Assembly (NCBI GenBank): GCA_030015575.1
Contig: CM057347.1
Span: 506,109,176 to 506,173,175, forward strand
DNA from: Agapanthus africanus
Lineage: Eukaryota; Streptophyta; Magnoliopsida; Asparagales; Amaryllidaceae
Direction of reading: 5' to 3'
DNA length: 64,000 nucleotides
Shown here: piece by piece, positions 54,756-64,000 of the stretch
Numbering within the stretch: the stretch's first letter is position 1
Layout of the letters: each line of letters starts with the position of its first letter
The notes under the pieces: model-generated
What the model was told of the DNA's origin: nothing
Database searches by the model: none
Seen by the model: only the letters and a program-made list of their open reading frames with translations
Position numbers and translations under genes: made by a program

Positions 54756-56789
54756 TGTAAGTCAACGGTAGCGCCCCGGCCGTCTGTACGAGGCCAAAAT
54801 GCGGAAACGAAAATTTTTCTTGACTTGAAAACCGGCGCTATCGTATGCTTAAAACCTGGATCGAACCATTAACCTATAAACTAGCAACTAGAGAAGGGAT
54901 ACAAAGCTATACCGATCGATCCGTGTCCTTCGGTCTTTGGCCACCATCCCAAGCTCCTCGCGGAATCTCCGGTCTCGATCTCCTCGTCGGAAGGGCACCA
55001 CATCATCGATTCTTTTTATGGGCTCCCGCTTCGTCCGAAGCAACTCGGGCACGAAGTGTGCTAGCCGACGTGTCCAAGGTGTTGTAGAGAATGTTTGTGA
55101 TCACTTTGTCTCTTGCATCCATTGATTTGGATGGAGGTTGAAGGTATTTCCATTGGAGGAAGAGGTGAGCACAAGATTAAAGAAGAAGAAGAACTTTTTG
55201 CTTATTATGTTGTGTTGGATAATTTGTGAGAGAGAGATATATATATCATCCCAAAAGAATAATCCCCAAGCCAATACTTGGCTGCCCTCTCTCTCCATAT
55301 TATCCCCCATAATCATAATTAGGCATAAAATCAATCCATGTCACATTTGATTATCACCCAAACCAAGACCATGAGTCACCAAATGAATGTGACATGAAAT
55401 GATGCAAAAAGACAAAACATGCACTCACATTTTCCTCCACTAAACATTTAAACTAAAATGTTTAATCCAAAAAGAGAATGGCAACATCTAAAGTAAACTC
55501 ATGACGGATCACAAGAATACCCCTCACCTGTATATACATACCTGCATCCGCATTCCGACTGAATGCGAATGCGATGAGACTAAAGTAATCCAACAAATCT
55601 AATACTAGGATCCGGCTTAAACCAAAGCCCACTAGTATGATCCGCCCGATCATGATCCGTGCACTACCGCAAGTATATGATCGAACCCTGCCATATATCA
55701 TACGGCCTCTACAACGTTTCGCCCGAAACTTGAGAAACTGTCTGTGGGGGACTCTAAAGACTCGTTAATACTTTGGCTGTGGATTTAACCACTAGCACGT
55801 CATAGGTATTAGCCGTACGTAACGAGCTACCGGGTATTGACCAAAAGGGAGGTCGATGAGAGAACTCATCCTGACACCCTACTGAGCCTGTCAGTGACAA
55901 TATCCATGCAGTCCGGTCCGTTCGTCTATGAGCATCGCATGGCGGGCCTAGGGGGTTGGTAAAAGTCAGACCCCCAAAAGAGGTACAAGTCGTGTCGGAG
56001 TGTAGCCCAGAACACCCTGAGATACTACTGGAATACCTACCAGTAAATCTCCTGTCTTGGCCAAGGACTTCGTATAATGGCTCTCCTAGACACAGCGCGA
56101 TCTCACCTCGAATACCGGGAGAGACGAACCCCTGCCGATCCGCTCACTGCCTCCATGTGGCTCGGGACTGTACCCAACTAAAACCTGTTTTCACGAATCC
56201 TTTGAGCTGTGGTAGGATATTAATCAAAGCAAGGTGGGAACTCACACAAGACAAATGACGATCTCAGGTCGATGAACTAACCTGTACACATATCACCAGG
56301 GAACTGCTATCTGACGTCAGGTATAATACCAACTAGCATATTCCCGGCGAGTCATGTCCGGTGTACTCATAACCCAATGAGCACCTGTATACATCTTAGG
56401 TGAACCAACTGACACCAGTGGCTTGTGAGACCGGCCACCGCCCCTCGTCGGGGTCTCGACTGTATACACCAGTCTACTATAGAGTATCGATGCCCTGTCT
56501 CGAAAACTCCCACGACTAGGGACCACTTTAAGGATGTGCTTATAGACCCCAGCTCCCACGTATATGATCGCCATCATACTGCTGGCCGTCAAGCAAGAAT
56601 CCTAAGGGTTCTATCAACGTGTAATAGTGACCTATAAGGTCACCTGAAGTAGTACACGATGATAAAGGCAAACCAGATAGCATACTATCATCTCGAGTAA
56701 GACTGTCCTACCGGCATAGGTCCTCCCTCAATCATTGCAATCACGTGCCTGTGATCCAATAATTGACTCTGAGGGCACTATATCCAACA
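54756..56789 (-). mobile_element. Copia (SIRE-like) solo LTR with TSD CATAG
   Basis: 2034 bp, on the minus strand TGTTGGATATAG...TTACA. Flanked by CATAG at 54751-54755 and 56790-56794; removing it rejoins a repeat reading GTTAAGGACATCATAGTCCG, which occurs intact nearby (56925-56945). Same family as the LTR at 48462-49613 and the LTR end at 42672-42723, and it defines the full LTR for both. Confidence 0.93.
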
Positions 56790-57060
56790 CATAGTCCGTG
56801 AGTTTAAGGACCCCACAGTCCGCTGTTAGTTTTAAGACATTACGGTCGAGGTTAAGGACATTATAGTCCGTGAGTTTAAGGACCCCACAGTCCAATGTTA
56901 GTTTAAAGACATCGCAGTCGAGGTTAAGGACATCATAGTCCGTGAGTTTAAGAACCCCACAGTCCAATGTTAGTTTAAAGACATCACAGTCGAGGTTAAG
57001 GACATCATAGTCCATGAGTTTAAGGACCCCACAGTCCGTAGTTTAGAGACGTCATAGTCT
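56790..57060 (-). repeat. Tandem repeat (GGAC-N6-GTCC, TTAAAC) right of the solo LTR
   Basis: About eight units alternating GTTTAAGGACCCCACAGTCC, GTTTAAAGACATCACAGTCG and GGTTAAGGACATCATAGTCC types. Continuous with 54600-54755 before the solo LTR inserted. A similar block is at 60480-60810. Confidence 0.85.
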
Positions 57061-58500
57061 GTGAAATATGTGGTCGTCGGGACCCGTCACCTCTTTGAAG
57101 ACGTTGAGGAATTACAACGACAATTATCAAAGGAGTGAAGAGATGTACCCTTGAACCAAGGTGAGTTGGTTGAAAGAGCAGATGTGCTCAGTTCAAGATA
57201 AGTTGAGGACTTATGGCCAGAATTGGGCTAAGTCCAAATAAAATGTTTAACATTTTTTTTGTTCTGGCTATTAAGCCTTTATTTGAGCTCGGCCCTTTTA
57301 ATAATGCTAAGCATTTGGTTCTGACATATTTTGTCTTCATCAGAACAAATTGTGTTCTGACAATGCGCCACGTGGCGCGCCAGGCGCTTTGCGCCAGTTA
57401 AAGAGCGCATTGCGCTTCTGTTAGGTAGCGCACACGAAGAGGACACGTGTCGCGCTTAGCGCTAGTTTATTAGTGCATTGCACTTTTAATTTATGAGCGC
57501 TTTGCGCTAGTCTGTTGGCGCGCCAGTGAATGACACGTGGCGCGCTTGGCGCTGAGAGCCAGCCCATGAGCGTAGTGCGCTGTTTCAGAAGCGCAAAGTG
57601 CAGATTGTGTCTTTGGTTGACACGTGGTAGGTTTTGGCGCTGAGCACCGGTCCAATGAGCGCAAGAGCGCAATTCATGAGTGCAAGGCAATTTCCGATAG
57701 CGCAAAGCGCATTTGATCAAATTTATGATCAGAGAACAAGTTTATGTTCTTTTTAAAGGAGGCTTTGCCTCAAGATTCAAGAATAAAAGTTCTTATTTAT
57801 AAAAAGGCGCTGCCTTTATAGATCAAAGATCTGTCAATGAAGTAAAATACTTCTTTTATATTTATATATATTTTTGTATGATTAGATCTTTTGATCTTTT
57901 TCTTTTTATTAAAGACCTTGCTCTTTCTTAGATCTATAATCTTTTTAGAAAATGGTTCTTCTTTTTACGAGATGATTTCATCTCTGTTGTTCAAGAACTA
58001 GTTCTTTACCTTGAAGATGAAGAAATGATCTCCTTTTTTCTAAGAGCTTGCTCTTCTTTTTCTCAAAGTTTTCAGAGGGTTTTCTCTCTCTTTCTGTGTA
58101 TTTTAGACTTGAAGTCTAGGGGCCTTTATATAGGGCCAAATGATTTGTTGAATCAGTTTAAGAGATCTTTCTCTGATTGATTTGGGAATATTTTCCACCG
58201 TTGGATCTTTGATTCTAAGGTTTCTGTTTTACAGAAGATAATCTTCTTGTTTCAATAAGATTGGAAAGATCTTTCCATAACAGAATTTTAGTTCTGATTA
58301 ATTAATAATTTATTATTAGTAGATCTTTTGATCTAACGGTGGGGAATTTTTAATTCCAGCGCCGGCGCACCTTGCGCCAGCGCATCTACGTTCGACATGT
58401 GGCGTGCAGCGCAGAGCGCAGCGCAACTGCGCTAGCGCACCCGCGTTCACGCAGCGCAGAGCGCAGCGCAACTGCGCTAGCGCACCTGTGTTTGACACAT

Positions 58501-59600
58501 GGCGAACAGCGCAGGGCGCTGGATCTGAAGCGTTGCCTCAACTTTTAAATTTTGAATTTTAAAACAGTGCTTTGCTCTTATTGGGGGTGCGCTGCCCAGG
58601 ACGCAGCGCACCTGGCGCTAGCGCGTCTGCGTTTGACACGTGGCGCGCAGTGCGCAGAATCTGAAGCGTTACTTCAATTTTTGAATTTTGAAATTCAAAA
58701 CAGAGCTTTGCTCTGATTGGGGGAAACAAATGCCCCCCCACCATTGCGCTCACGTGGCGCACACGTGAGTGCAGCGGTGGCAACATCTGAGCCCTTGGAT
58801 TAACTCAGAAGTTGAAGAGGCGGTTCAGTGCCTATAAATAGGACCTTTGGTCTCTTAAATGATTTCCATCTTCTTTCTTGAGAATTTTTATTCAGAGCAT
58901 TGCTCTTCAGTTTAAGAAATTTTCAAGAGTCAGAACTCTATCAAAACTTAGGTAAAGTTTAAAAAAATTTAATTTTTAATAAATTAGGGTTTTACAGAGC
59001 CTTGCTCTTCATAGATCTTTGATCTAAAGAAAACCCATTTAGGGTTCCATCAACAGAGCTTTGCTCTCATGAACCCATAGATCTAAAGAGATCTTTTCTT
59101 GGGGTTTCTTAGCCTATGAATCAGAGCTCTGCTCTTTGATAATATGTGGATCTCTTGATCTTTGATGAAGAATTCTTAAGAGTTTTTCATGGATCTTGAA
59201 GATCCCAGAATTTTTAATTCACAAAAATTAATTTTAATTAATCCTTGATGGATTTTTCCATCATCATTACAGAGCCACGCTCTTTAAGGAATTTTATTCC
59301 TTCATGATCAGAGCTTGACAAGTGTCACTCTGTCATAGAGCTTTGCTCTCAAAGTGAGATTTTCTCCTTTTCCCGAGAGATTTCTCATTCAATGAGAATT
59401 TCCTTGAGTATTTCTTCATTAATTAACAGTTTCATCCAATGATGAGGCTGTTTTATTAATTGATGCATTGTTATCTGGATTTTGTGGGTCCTCCTTTGGT
59501 CCCCTTTCCACTGTATTGCAGCGTGGTACAAATTTTAAAGTGCCGAGTGTCAGAATTTTAAAATTAAATTATAGTACTGACAATCGAATTCTTTCCTTTC
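58501..59600 (+). mobile_element. Plus-strand LTR-like unit with TATA box and AGAGC dyad array
   Basis: Carries GCGC/CACGTG words, two diverged copies of a segment GAAGCGTT.C.TCAA...TTTTGAATTT (about 58527 and 58665), a TATA box CTATAAATAGG (58832-58842), then a series of dyads: AGAGC-ATT-GCTCT (58894), AGAGC-CTT-GCTCT (58996), AGATC-TTT-GATCT (59013), AGAGC-TTT-GCTCT (59055 and 59337), AGAGC-TCT-GCTCT (59123) and AGAGC-CAC-GCTCT (59271). It lies head to head with unit F. LTR ends were not fixed. A CAG-G splice-acceptor-like site precedes the ORF at 59612. Confidence 0.5.
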
Positions 59601-59611
59601 TCGCAGGCGAC

Positions 59612-59995
59612 ATGTCTTCCGATCTCTCTTTCCCGTTTTTTCGTTCAGAGGGAGGATTCCCCGAGGCACCTGTGGATCGGGAGGTTCTCGCGCTCATCAG
59701 AGACTATGACCCGGAACACAAAAACCTTCACCTGTGGGATAGGTGGTATGACCATATTATCAAATGTCGTCAAAGCTTCTCTTGTGCGACGCCGTCGGAG
59801 CCGATCTCGTCGATTTCGTATGCAGATGCACCTCCGGTGAACTATGCCGTGGAGGTTGTCAATTGGACTTCGGAGGGTCTTCTTCAACCTGCGATTGCCG
59901 CCATACCCATACAGCTGCCGGCAGCTTTGGATACTTTGGGGCGGCGCATATGCCTGTTCTCCGCCGAAAGACGCGACCGGGACGTTGGGGCCTGA
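59612..59995 (+). CDS. Hypothetical 128-codon ORF between two LTR-like units
   Basis: Starts ATGTCTTCCGATCTC just after CTTTCTCGCAGGCGAC, and ends in DRDVGA. The frame is open upstream to 59468, but the downstream Met is in better context. The product is acidic at the start (PVDREVLALIRDYDPEHKNL, LWDRWYDHIIKC) and hydrophobic later (AIAAIPIQLPAALDTLG). I recognise no family. GC content is higher than its surroundings. Its stop lies next to the border of unit G (GGGCAAATGCTAATTGG), the same border found after the Athila gag at 54088. It may be a gag-like or captured fragment; a minus-strand ORF of 80 codons overlaps. Confidence 0.4.
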   Translation: MSSDLSFPFFRSEGGFPEAPVDREVLALIRDYDPEHKNLHLWDRWYDHIIKCRQSFSCATPSEPISSISYADAPPVNYAVEVVNWTSEGLLQPAIAAIPIQLPAALDTLGRRICLFSAERRDRDVGA

Positions 59996-60479
59996 AATTC
60001 GAGGGCAAATGCTAATTGGTGCTATCCGTCCACCTCTCCGAAGATGCCAAGTTGATTTATGGCACCATGTATCGAAGGTTTAGACGGATGCGGCCGATGT
60101 AGCAGACTTCGTCAGATTCCCCCTCGCTGAGGGGTTTTTGATTGTGGGGACGCTCTTCCCTGCAGGCGCAAGCCCCTGCAGTTAATTATGCCACCGCACT
60201 GCGGTAACAACTTTCTCCTTCTCCAGATGGTCACTTCATGTCGTGTGTGTTTGTTTTGGGTTTTGTTGCCCGTGGATTGTATACGGAGACTGAGTTATGT
60301 CGTCGCCCGTAGGGCGTGGACTAGTCCAAATCCGTATTATCTTAGATTTGGGTTGGGGGTTTGGGTTTAAGGATACGTTAGCCTCATTTGAGCCTCAGAT
60401 CAACTTAAACGTTTGTTAAGGATACGTTAGTCTAGTTTTTAGACTAAGATCGACTTAACGGGATCGTTTGGATCCGACA

Positions 60480-60810
60480 AGAGAGCAATAAAAGGGGGCT
60501 CTGTTGTTTAGTTTAGTGACGTTGCGGTCGGTAGGTTGTTTAGGGACATTGCGGTCCATGGGTAGTTTAAGGACATTGCGGTCCAATGTTAGTTTTAAGA
60601 CATTGCGGTCAAGGTTAAGGACCTCATAGTCCATGGGTTTAAGGACCCCACAGTCCGTTGTTAGTTTTAAGACATCTTGGTCAAGGTTAAGGACGTCATA
60701 GTCCATGGGTTTAAGGACCCCACAGTCCGTTGTTAGTTTTAAGACATCTCGTTCAAGGTTAAGGATCTCATAGTCCATGGGTTTAAGGACCCCACAGTCC
60801 GTATCGATGT
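60480..60810 (-). repeat. Tandem repeat of unit G (GGAC-N6-GTCC, TTAAAC)
   Basis: About nine units such as GGTTTAAGGACCCCACAGTC and AGTTTTAAGACATCTTGGTC, the same two-type alternation as at 56790-57060. ORFs repeating VLNLD and VLKLT on the minus strand are translations of the repeat. Confidence 0.85.
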
Positions 60811-61156
60811 GTGGTCATCGGGACCCGTCACCTCTTTGAAGACGTTGAGGGATTACAACGCCAAGTATCAAAGGAGTGAAGAGATGTACCCTTGAACCGG
60901 GGTGGGTTAAATAGTCGTTGGCCCAATTTGGGATCAAGACCAATTAATTATGTTATGAGCCCATTAGCCCAGTTAAGTCTGAATTGAGGACTTATGGCCA
61001 TCTTGGGCTAAGTCCAATCATATTTGGAATATTGGCTTTCTGTTGGTCCATTGAAGAAGAGGCTTTGTCTCTGGCCATTTAGCCAATTGGGCTAACGTTA
61101 ATTCAACAATGTTGATCACTGGGATCAAGTTATTGTTTTAACACTAAAAGACAGTT

Positions 61157-61370
61157 GGTGTTAAACACCAGCAACAGGGGGTCCAAATTAGTGTTAAACA
61201 CTAAAGCAAATCAGTGTCAAACACTAGCAGCAGAGGCTTCAAATTAGTGTTGAACACTAAGAAATTCAGTGTTAAACACTGCAAATAAAGTTCTTTGATT
61301 AGTGTTGAACACTAAGGCCAAACAGTGTTTTAACACTGGATTCAGGGGTTCCAATTTAGTGTTAAACACT
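61157..61370. repeat. Array of eight AGTGT-TAA-ACACT dyads in four 56-bp units
   Basis: Dyads start at 61157, 61190, 61213, 61246, 61268, 61301, 61324 and 61358, giving spacings of 33, 23, 33, 22, 33, 23 and 34 bp. Arms are AGTGT/ACACT (GGTGT/ACACC in the first, a paired change). The DNA between dyads has diverged more than the dyads. Confidence 0.9.
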
Positions 61371-61384
61371 AAGGCAAGAGGGGT

Positions 61385-61588
61385 CACGTGGTAACACGTG
61401 AGGGCGCCCTCCCTTCATTTGTTCTGCTGAGAATATCGCATCTTTTGGAGCATCACGTGCCATCACGTGACGGGCATTTAAATGCTTGTATGTTAAAGCC
61501 TCTGCCAAGGGTCACGTGGGTCACGTGAGGCACTGCCTCAAAAGGGCCTTTTCTGTGGATCATTTCGAGGGTCACATGGTGACACGTG
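61385..61588. repeat. Four pairs of CACGTG boxes, one helical turn apart
   Basis: CACGTG at 61385/61395, 61454/61464, 61513/61522 and (first member CACATG) 61573/61583. Within pairs the spacing is 9-10 bp; between pairs 59-69 bp. Each pair also forms a hairpin, TCACGTG...CACGTGA. CACGTG is the plant G-box core bound by bZIP and bHLH factors. Confidence 0.88.
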
Positions 61589-61640
61589 ACCCTGCCTCTA
61601 TGTATGTTTCTTTTTTTAGAAGATCTGTTAATCCCTTTCA

Positions 61641-62197
61641 AGAATTAAATTCTTCGTAGGGTTGAACCCTGACAATAGTTTTAGAGGAATAAAATTCCTA
61701 TTTCCTTTTGAAGATTTATATTCTGAGATAGAGTTGAACTCTGAATTTTCTGAAGGAATTAAATTCCTCATATATGTGAAGAACTGAATTCTATCATAGG
61801 GTTAAACCCTAATAAAAGTTTTAAGGAATTAAATTCCCACTCTCTTTTTAGAGAATTATTCTGAGGAATGAGATTCTGTCATAGGGTGAAACCCTAATTT
61901 CTCCTTTCTTAAGGGAATTAACTTCCTGTTATTTTAACAGAACTAAGTTCTTGACTAGGGTTAAACCCTGATTCTGTTTATTTTAAAGGAATTAAATTCC
62001 TATAGTTCTGTGAGAATTAAATTCTCGAGCTTCCATTCCCTCTCTATGCTTTGGATCTGCATGGCAGGACCTCAACCCATTGAGAATTAAATTCTCAACT
62101 CAAGGGGAGATGTGCACTTTACAGATCCTCCACCAAAGAGAGAACTATGTTCTTCTGTTTTATATCAGAGTTAAACTCTGTTGAGAATTAAATTCTC
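61641..62197. repeat. Array of about sixteen 5-3-5 dyads with varied arms
   Basis: Examples: AGAAT-TAA-ATTCT (61641), AGGGT-TGA-ACCCT (61658), AGAGT-TGA-ACTCT (61730), AGGGT-TAA-ACCCT (61798, 61957), AGGGT-GAA-ACCCT (61883), AGAAC-TAA-GTTCT (61939), GAGAAT-TAA-ATTCTC (62012, 62183) and CAGAGT-TAA-ACTCTG (62166). Arms differ between neighbours, yet each copy is self-complementary. Confidence 0.9.
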
Positions 62198-62355
62198 TTT
62201 TCCTTTCAAAAAGCCTTCTCTTTCTTACCTAGGGTTTTCTTTTGCAGAAGATCCAAATTTCTCCCAAGTATCAAGGCTCTCCTCCTTTTTTTTATATCGA
62301 TTCCTTTCTGCCTCTCTCTATATCTCTCCCTCTCTGTGTGTCTCTTGGCTCCTAT

Positions 62356-64000
62356 TGTAACACCCGAGCCCAGTAATACTATTTCTGTTACTGGTTGAGT
62401 GTTAGACATTGCTCATTTCAATTATCCTGCTTGTTTGGTGCTTATTGCAAAATTTTAACCGGTTAAGTCATTTTTGCCTATAACAAATTTTAACACCTAA
62501 AATGAAATTAAAAATATCCATATTGGCCTACTCGTCACCACTTGTCGCGTGGTAGCGTCCGCGCATCGAGATTTCATCACATTCGGTGAAACGGGCGAGT
62601 TTGGACGGCAACGCGTGCGTGCAAGTGTCCGACTTGGGGGCATGCATTTTAATCATAAGACGTCTAATTTTAAAATTTAGAACCCGCTTAAAATCCTATT
62701 ATTTGAATTTCAAATATTTGGGCGCAACCCGGGCGCGATTTGGAAATGTTCCATTTAGCGCCAGAATACCCATTTAATTAATTATACTAAAACCTTACTA
62801 AAGATAATCTAAAACTTATATTATATATTCTGTTACTAAAATAACGACTTAAATCTTTTTAAATTTTATTTTAGAATTTCCTTTACACTTTCCCAGCCAA
62901 TCACGAGGGACTAAATCCCTCGTGGGCCCCGCCTCACCCTTTCTATCTCTCTCTTCTCTGTCTCTCTCTCTTCCTATAATCTCTCTCTCTCCATCCCTCT
63001 CTCCTTCTCTATAAATCTCTCTCTCTCTCTCTTCCTTCTCTCTCTCCCCCTTCTCTTTCTTTTCCCCACAACGAGACAATTTTATTTCTCCTCCTGCGTT
63101 TTCTCTCTCCTATCGCGGCTCCTGTGCACGAGAGTCCCAGCACCTCCTTCGCGCTTACGATCACCTTCCTTCTGCGTCGTCTCCTTCTCTCTCTTCTTCT
63201 TCTGTTAGTTCATGCAAACCTCGCCACGAGCACCCCTGCAATCCCCGCACTCCTCAAACCCTACTCGCATCATCTCCTTCCATCATCGCCGACCTCATCA
63301 CTTCCACCGCCTCGTCACCATCCTTGATCGTCTCCATATTTATTTCCTTAAACCCATCACCCAACATCGACTTCTCGTTGTCGTCGCCATCCTGCCCATC
63401 GCCTACATCCATACCCTGAGCAACCCATCATAACCTCACCATCTCCTCTTCCTCCCCCGACCTCTTGGCACCACCAGCGCCACCACCATCACCTCACCCC
63501 AAACGACCGAGCTTTCCCTGCACCCTGAACACCCGCTGTGGCCACCTACCCAACTCCGGCCATCAACGATCCCAAGCCAATGTCGAACCCATTGCTGAAC
63601 ACATCTCCTCTCGATCCCGACCTCACTGGTAACGCAACGCCCTCCCTTCATCATCGCCGTCAACACGCTGCAACCCTAACCTGTAGCCGCTCCCTTGCAA
63701 ACCCATACCGCCGGCAACTGCAACCTTGAACCCGAGTTTCTCTTCCAAACGTCAATCAAGATCTCGTCGTCGATATCGGGCCAGCAAGAACCCACTGCCA
63801 TAACCTAGTCTTACAGCGCAAGGGGGGCTGCTCTTTGGTCGTTAGCGATGAGGCGACGCACCCACATCAGCCAATCTCGTCTCCATCATCACAGCTTTAA
63901 CACCGAGACAGGCTAACAGAGTCTAGATTCCCTAGCCGGGCTTTCAAGTTTCCGTCTTGCTTCGTTCTGCGTTTTCGGGTATCCTTCGTTGTGTTCTAGC
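62356..64000 (+). mobile_element. Putative LTR start of a further gypsy-type element, running off the window
   Basis: Begins TGTAACACCCGAGCCC, a start typical of Del/Tekay-like plant LTRs, at the point where unit G ends. Contains CT-rich runs (62945-63060), a TATA box CTATAAATC (63009-63017) and then C-rich, CACCATC-rich sequence. The ORFs at 63124-63729 are low-complexity and not called genes. The end of the LTR and any TSD lie outside the window. Confidence 0.5.

Larger units (their letters stand above)
54088..58500 (-). mobile_element. Minus-strand Tat-like LTR unit F (split by a copia solo LTR)
   Basis: Read on the minus strand: TATA motif CTATATAAAGG (58124-58134); dyads such as AGACT-TGA-AGTCT (58105-58117) and GAGGC/GCCTC (about 57763); GCGC words with CACGTG (57360-57715); a palindrome TCAGAAC/GTTCTGA (57338-57361); a conserved block (57070-57240); repeats with GGAC...GTCC and TTAAAC (57060-56790 and 54755-54600); then a block like U5 of LTR C (54180-54300: TAATTAACTGCAGG..., GGGGGAATCTGACGA). 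A TTAGCATCTTCGGAGAGGTG segment just after may be a diverged primer site. The element order matches LTR C with the tandem repeats added. Outer limits are approximate. Confidence 0.55.
59996..62355 (-). mobile_element. Minus-strand Tat-like LTR unit G
   Basis: Homologous to unit F at two blocks (60000-60460 to 54090-54540; 60810-61030 to 57070-57240). On the minus strand it runs: weak TATA (GATATAAAAAA, about 62290-62299), GAATTTAATTC-type dyads (62197-61641), paired CACGTG (61588-61385), AGTGT...ACACT dyads (61370-61157), conserved block, TTAAAC/GGAC repeats (60810-60480), U5-like block (60250-60060) and a possible primer site with TTGGCATCTTCGGAGAGGTG. Its start is cut by the LTR beginning at 62356. 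No coding sequence. Confidence 0.55.

Noticed and set aside
60455-60778. Repetitive protein of 107 codons (VLNLD/VLKLT) on the minus strand, also at 56728-57015
   Set aside because: Translation of the TTAAAC tandem repeat; unit length is not kept as a multiple of three.
63124-63729. Possible signal-peptide-like gene start (LLRRLLLSLLLLL) near the right end
   Set aside because: CT- and CACCATC-rich low-complexity DNA inside a putative LTR; ORFs in several frames.

Overview
This window is nuclear DNA of a flowering plant, probably a eudicot with a large, repeat-rich genome. It holds one recognisable host gene, on the plus strand at 12349-22445: 17 exons of a mitochondrial NAD-dependent malic enzyme of the NAD-ME2 (beta) type. 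Almost everything else is nested LTR retrotransposons, one LINE and two MITE-like elements. I saw no tRNA, rRNA, CRISPR or bacterial feature.

Layout. 1-690: minus-strand end of a Ty1/copia element (leader, PBS, LTR fragment). 700-6922: Ty3/gypsy Tat-type element A on the plus strand, with a decayed pol, a repeat-filled 3' region and its 3' LTR. 6923-8545: minus-strand RTE-like LINE cut by LTR A. 9007-10334: solo LTR B of the same Tat family, minus strand, with a 5-bp target-site duplication (TSD). 12349-22445: malic enzyme gene. 23747-24006: MITE-like inverted repeat. 25072-42672: Tat element C (5' LTR, PBS, gag with three nonsense codons, long 3' repeat field, no pol), split by an 11.6-kb LARD-like element (30945-42518) with 4.1-kb LTRs, a 3.4-kb non-coding interior and TSD AAGTC. 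42672-49613: decayed SIRE-like copia element. 49614-50228: Tat gag fragment. 50250-54087: Athila-type LTR, tRNA-Asp PBS and an open gag. 54088-62355: minus-strand LTR-like Tat derivatives, interrupted by a copia solo LTR (54756-56789, TSD CATAG) and flanking a 128-codon unknown ORF. 62356-64000: start of another LTR, running off the window.

Main observation. Many of the repeat arrays are arrays of short dyads (hairpins). Arm sequences change from array to array, or even unit to unit, yet each stays self-complementary. In the Tat-type LTRs the arrays lie downstream of the TATA box, so they would be in the leader RNA; a typical unit has 5-nt arms and a 3-nt spacer (AGTGT-TAA-ACACT, AGAGC-TTT-GCTCT, AGGGT-TAA-ACCCT). 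In the 3' regions of elements A and C, hairpins share a loop near ATCCTTACGA while stems co-vary. Structural selection on RNA would explain this; so would quasi-palindrome correction by template switching during copying.

The malic enzyme is intact in frame and at splice sites through its visible 530 codons, but the first exon (transit peptide and about 75 residues) was not found. It lies either beyond the upstream retroelement block or has been lost.
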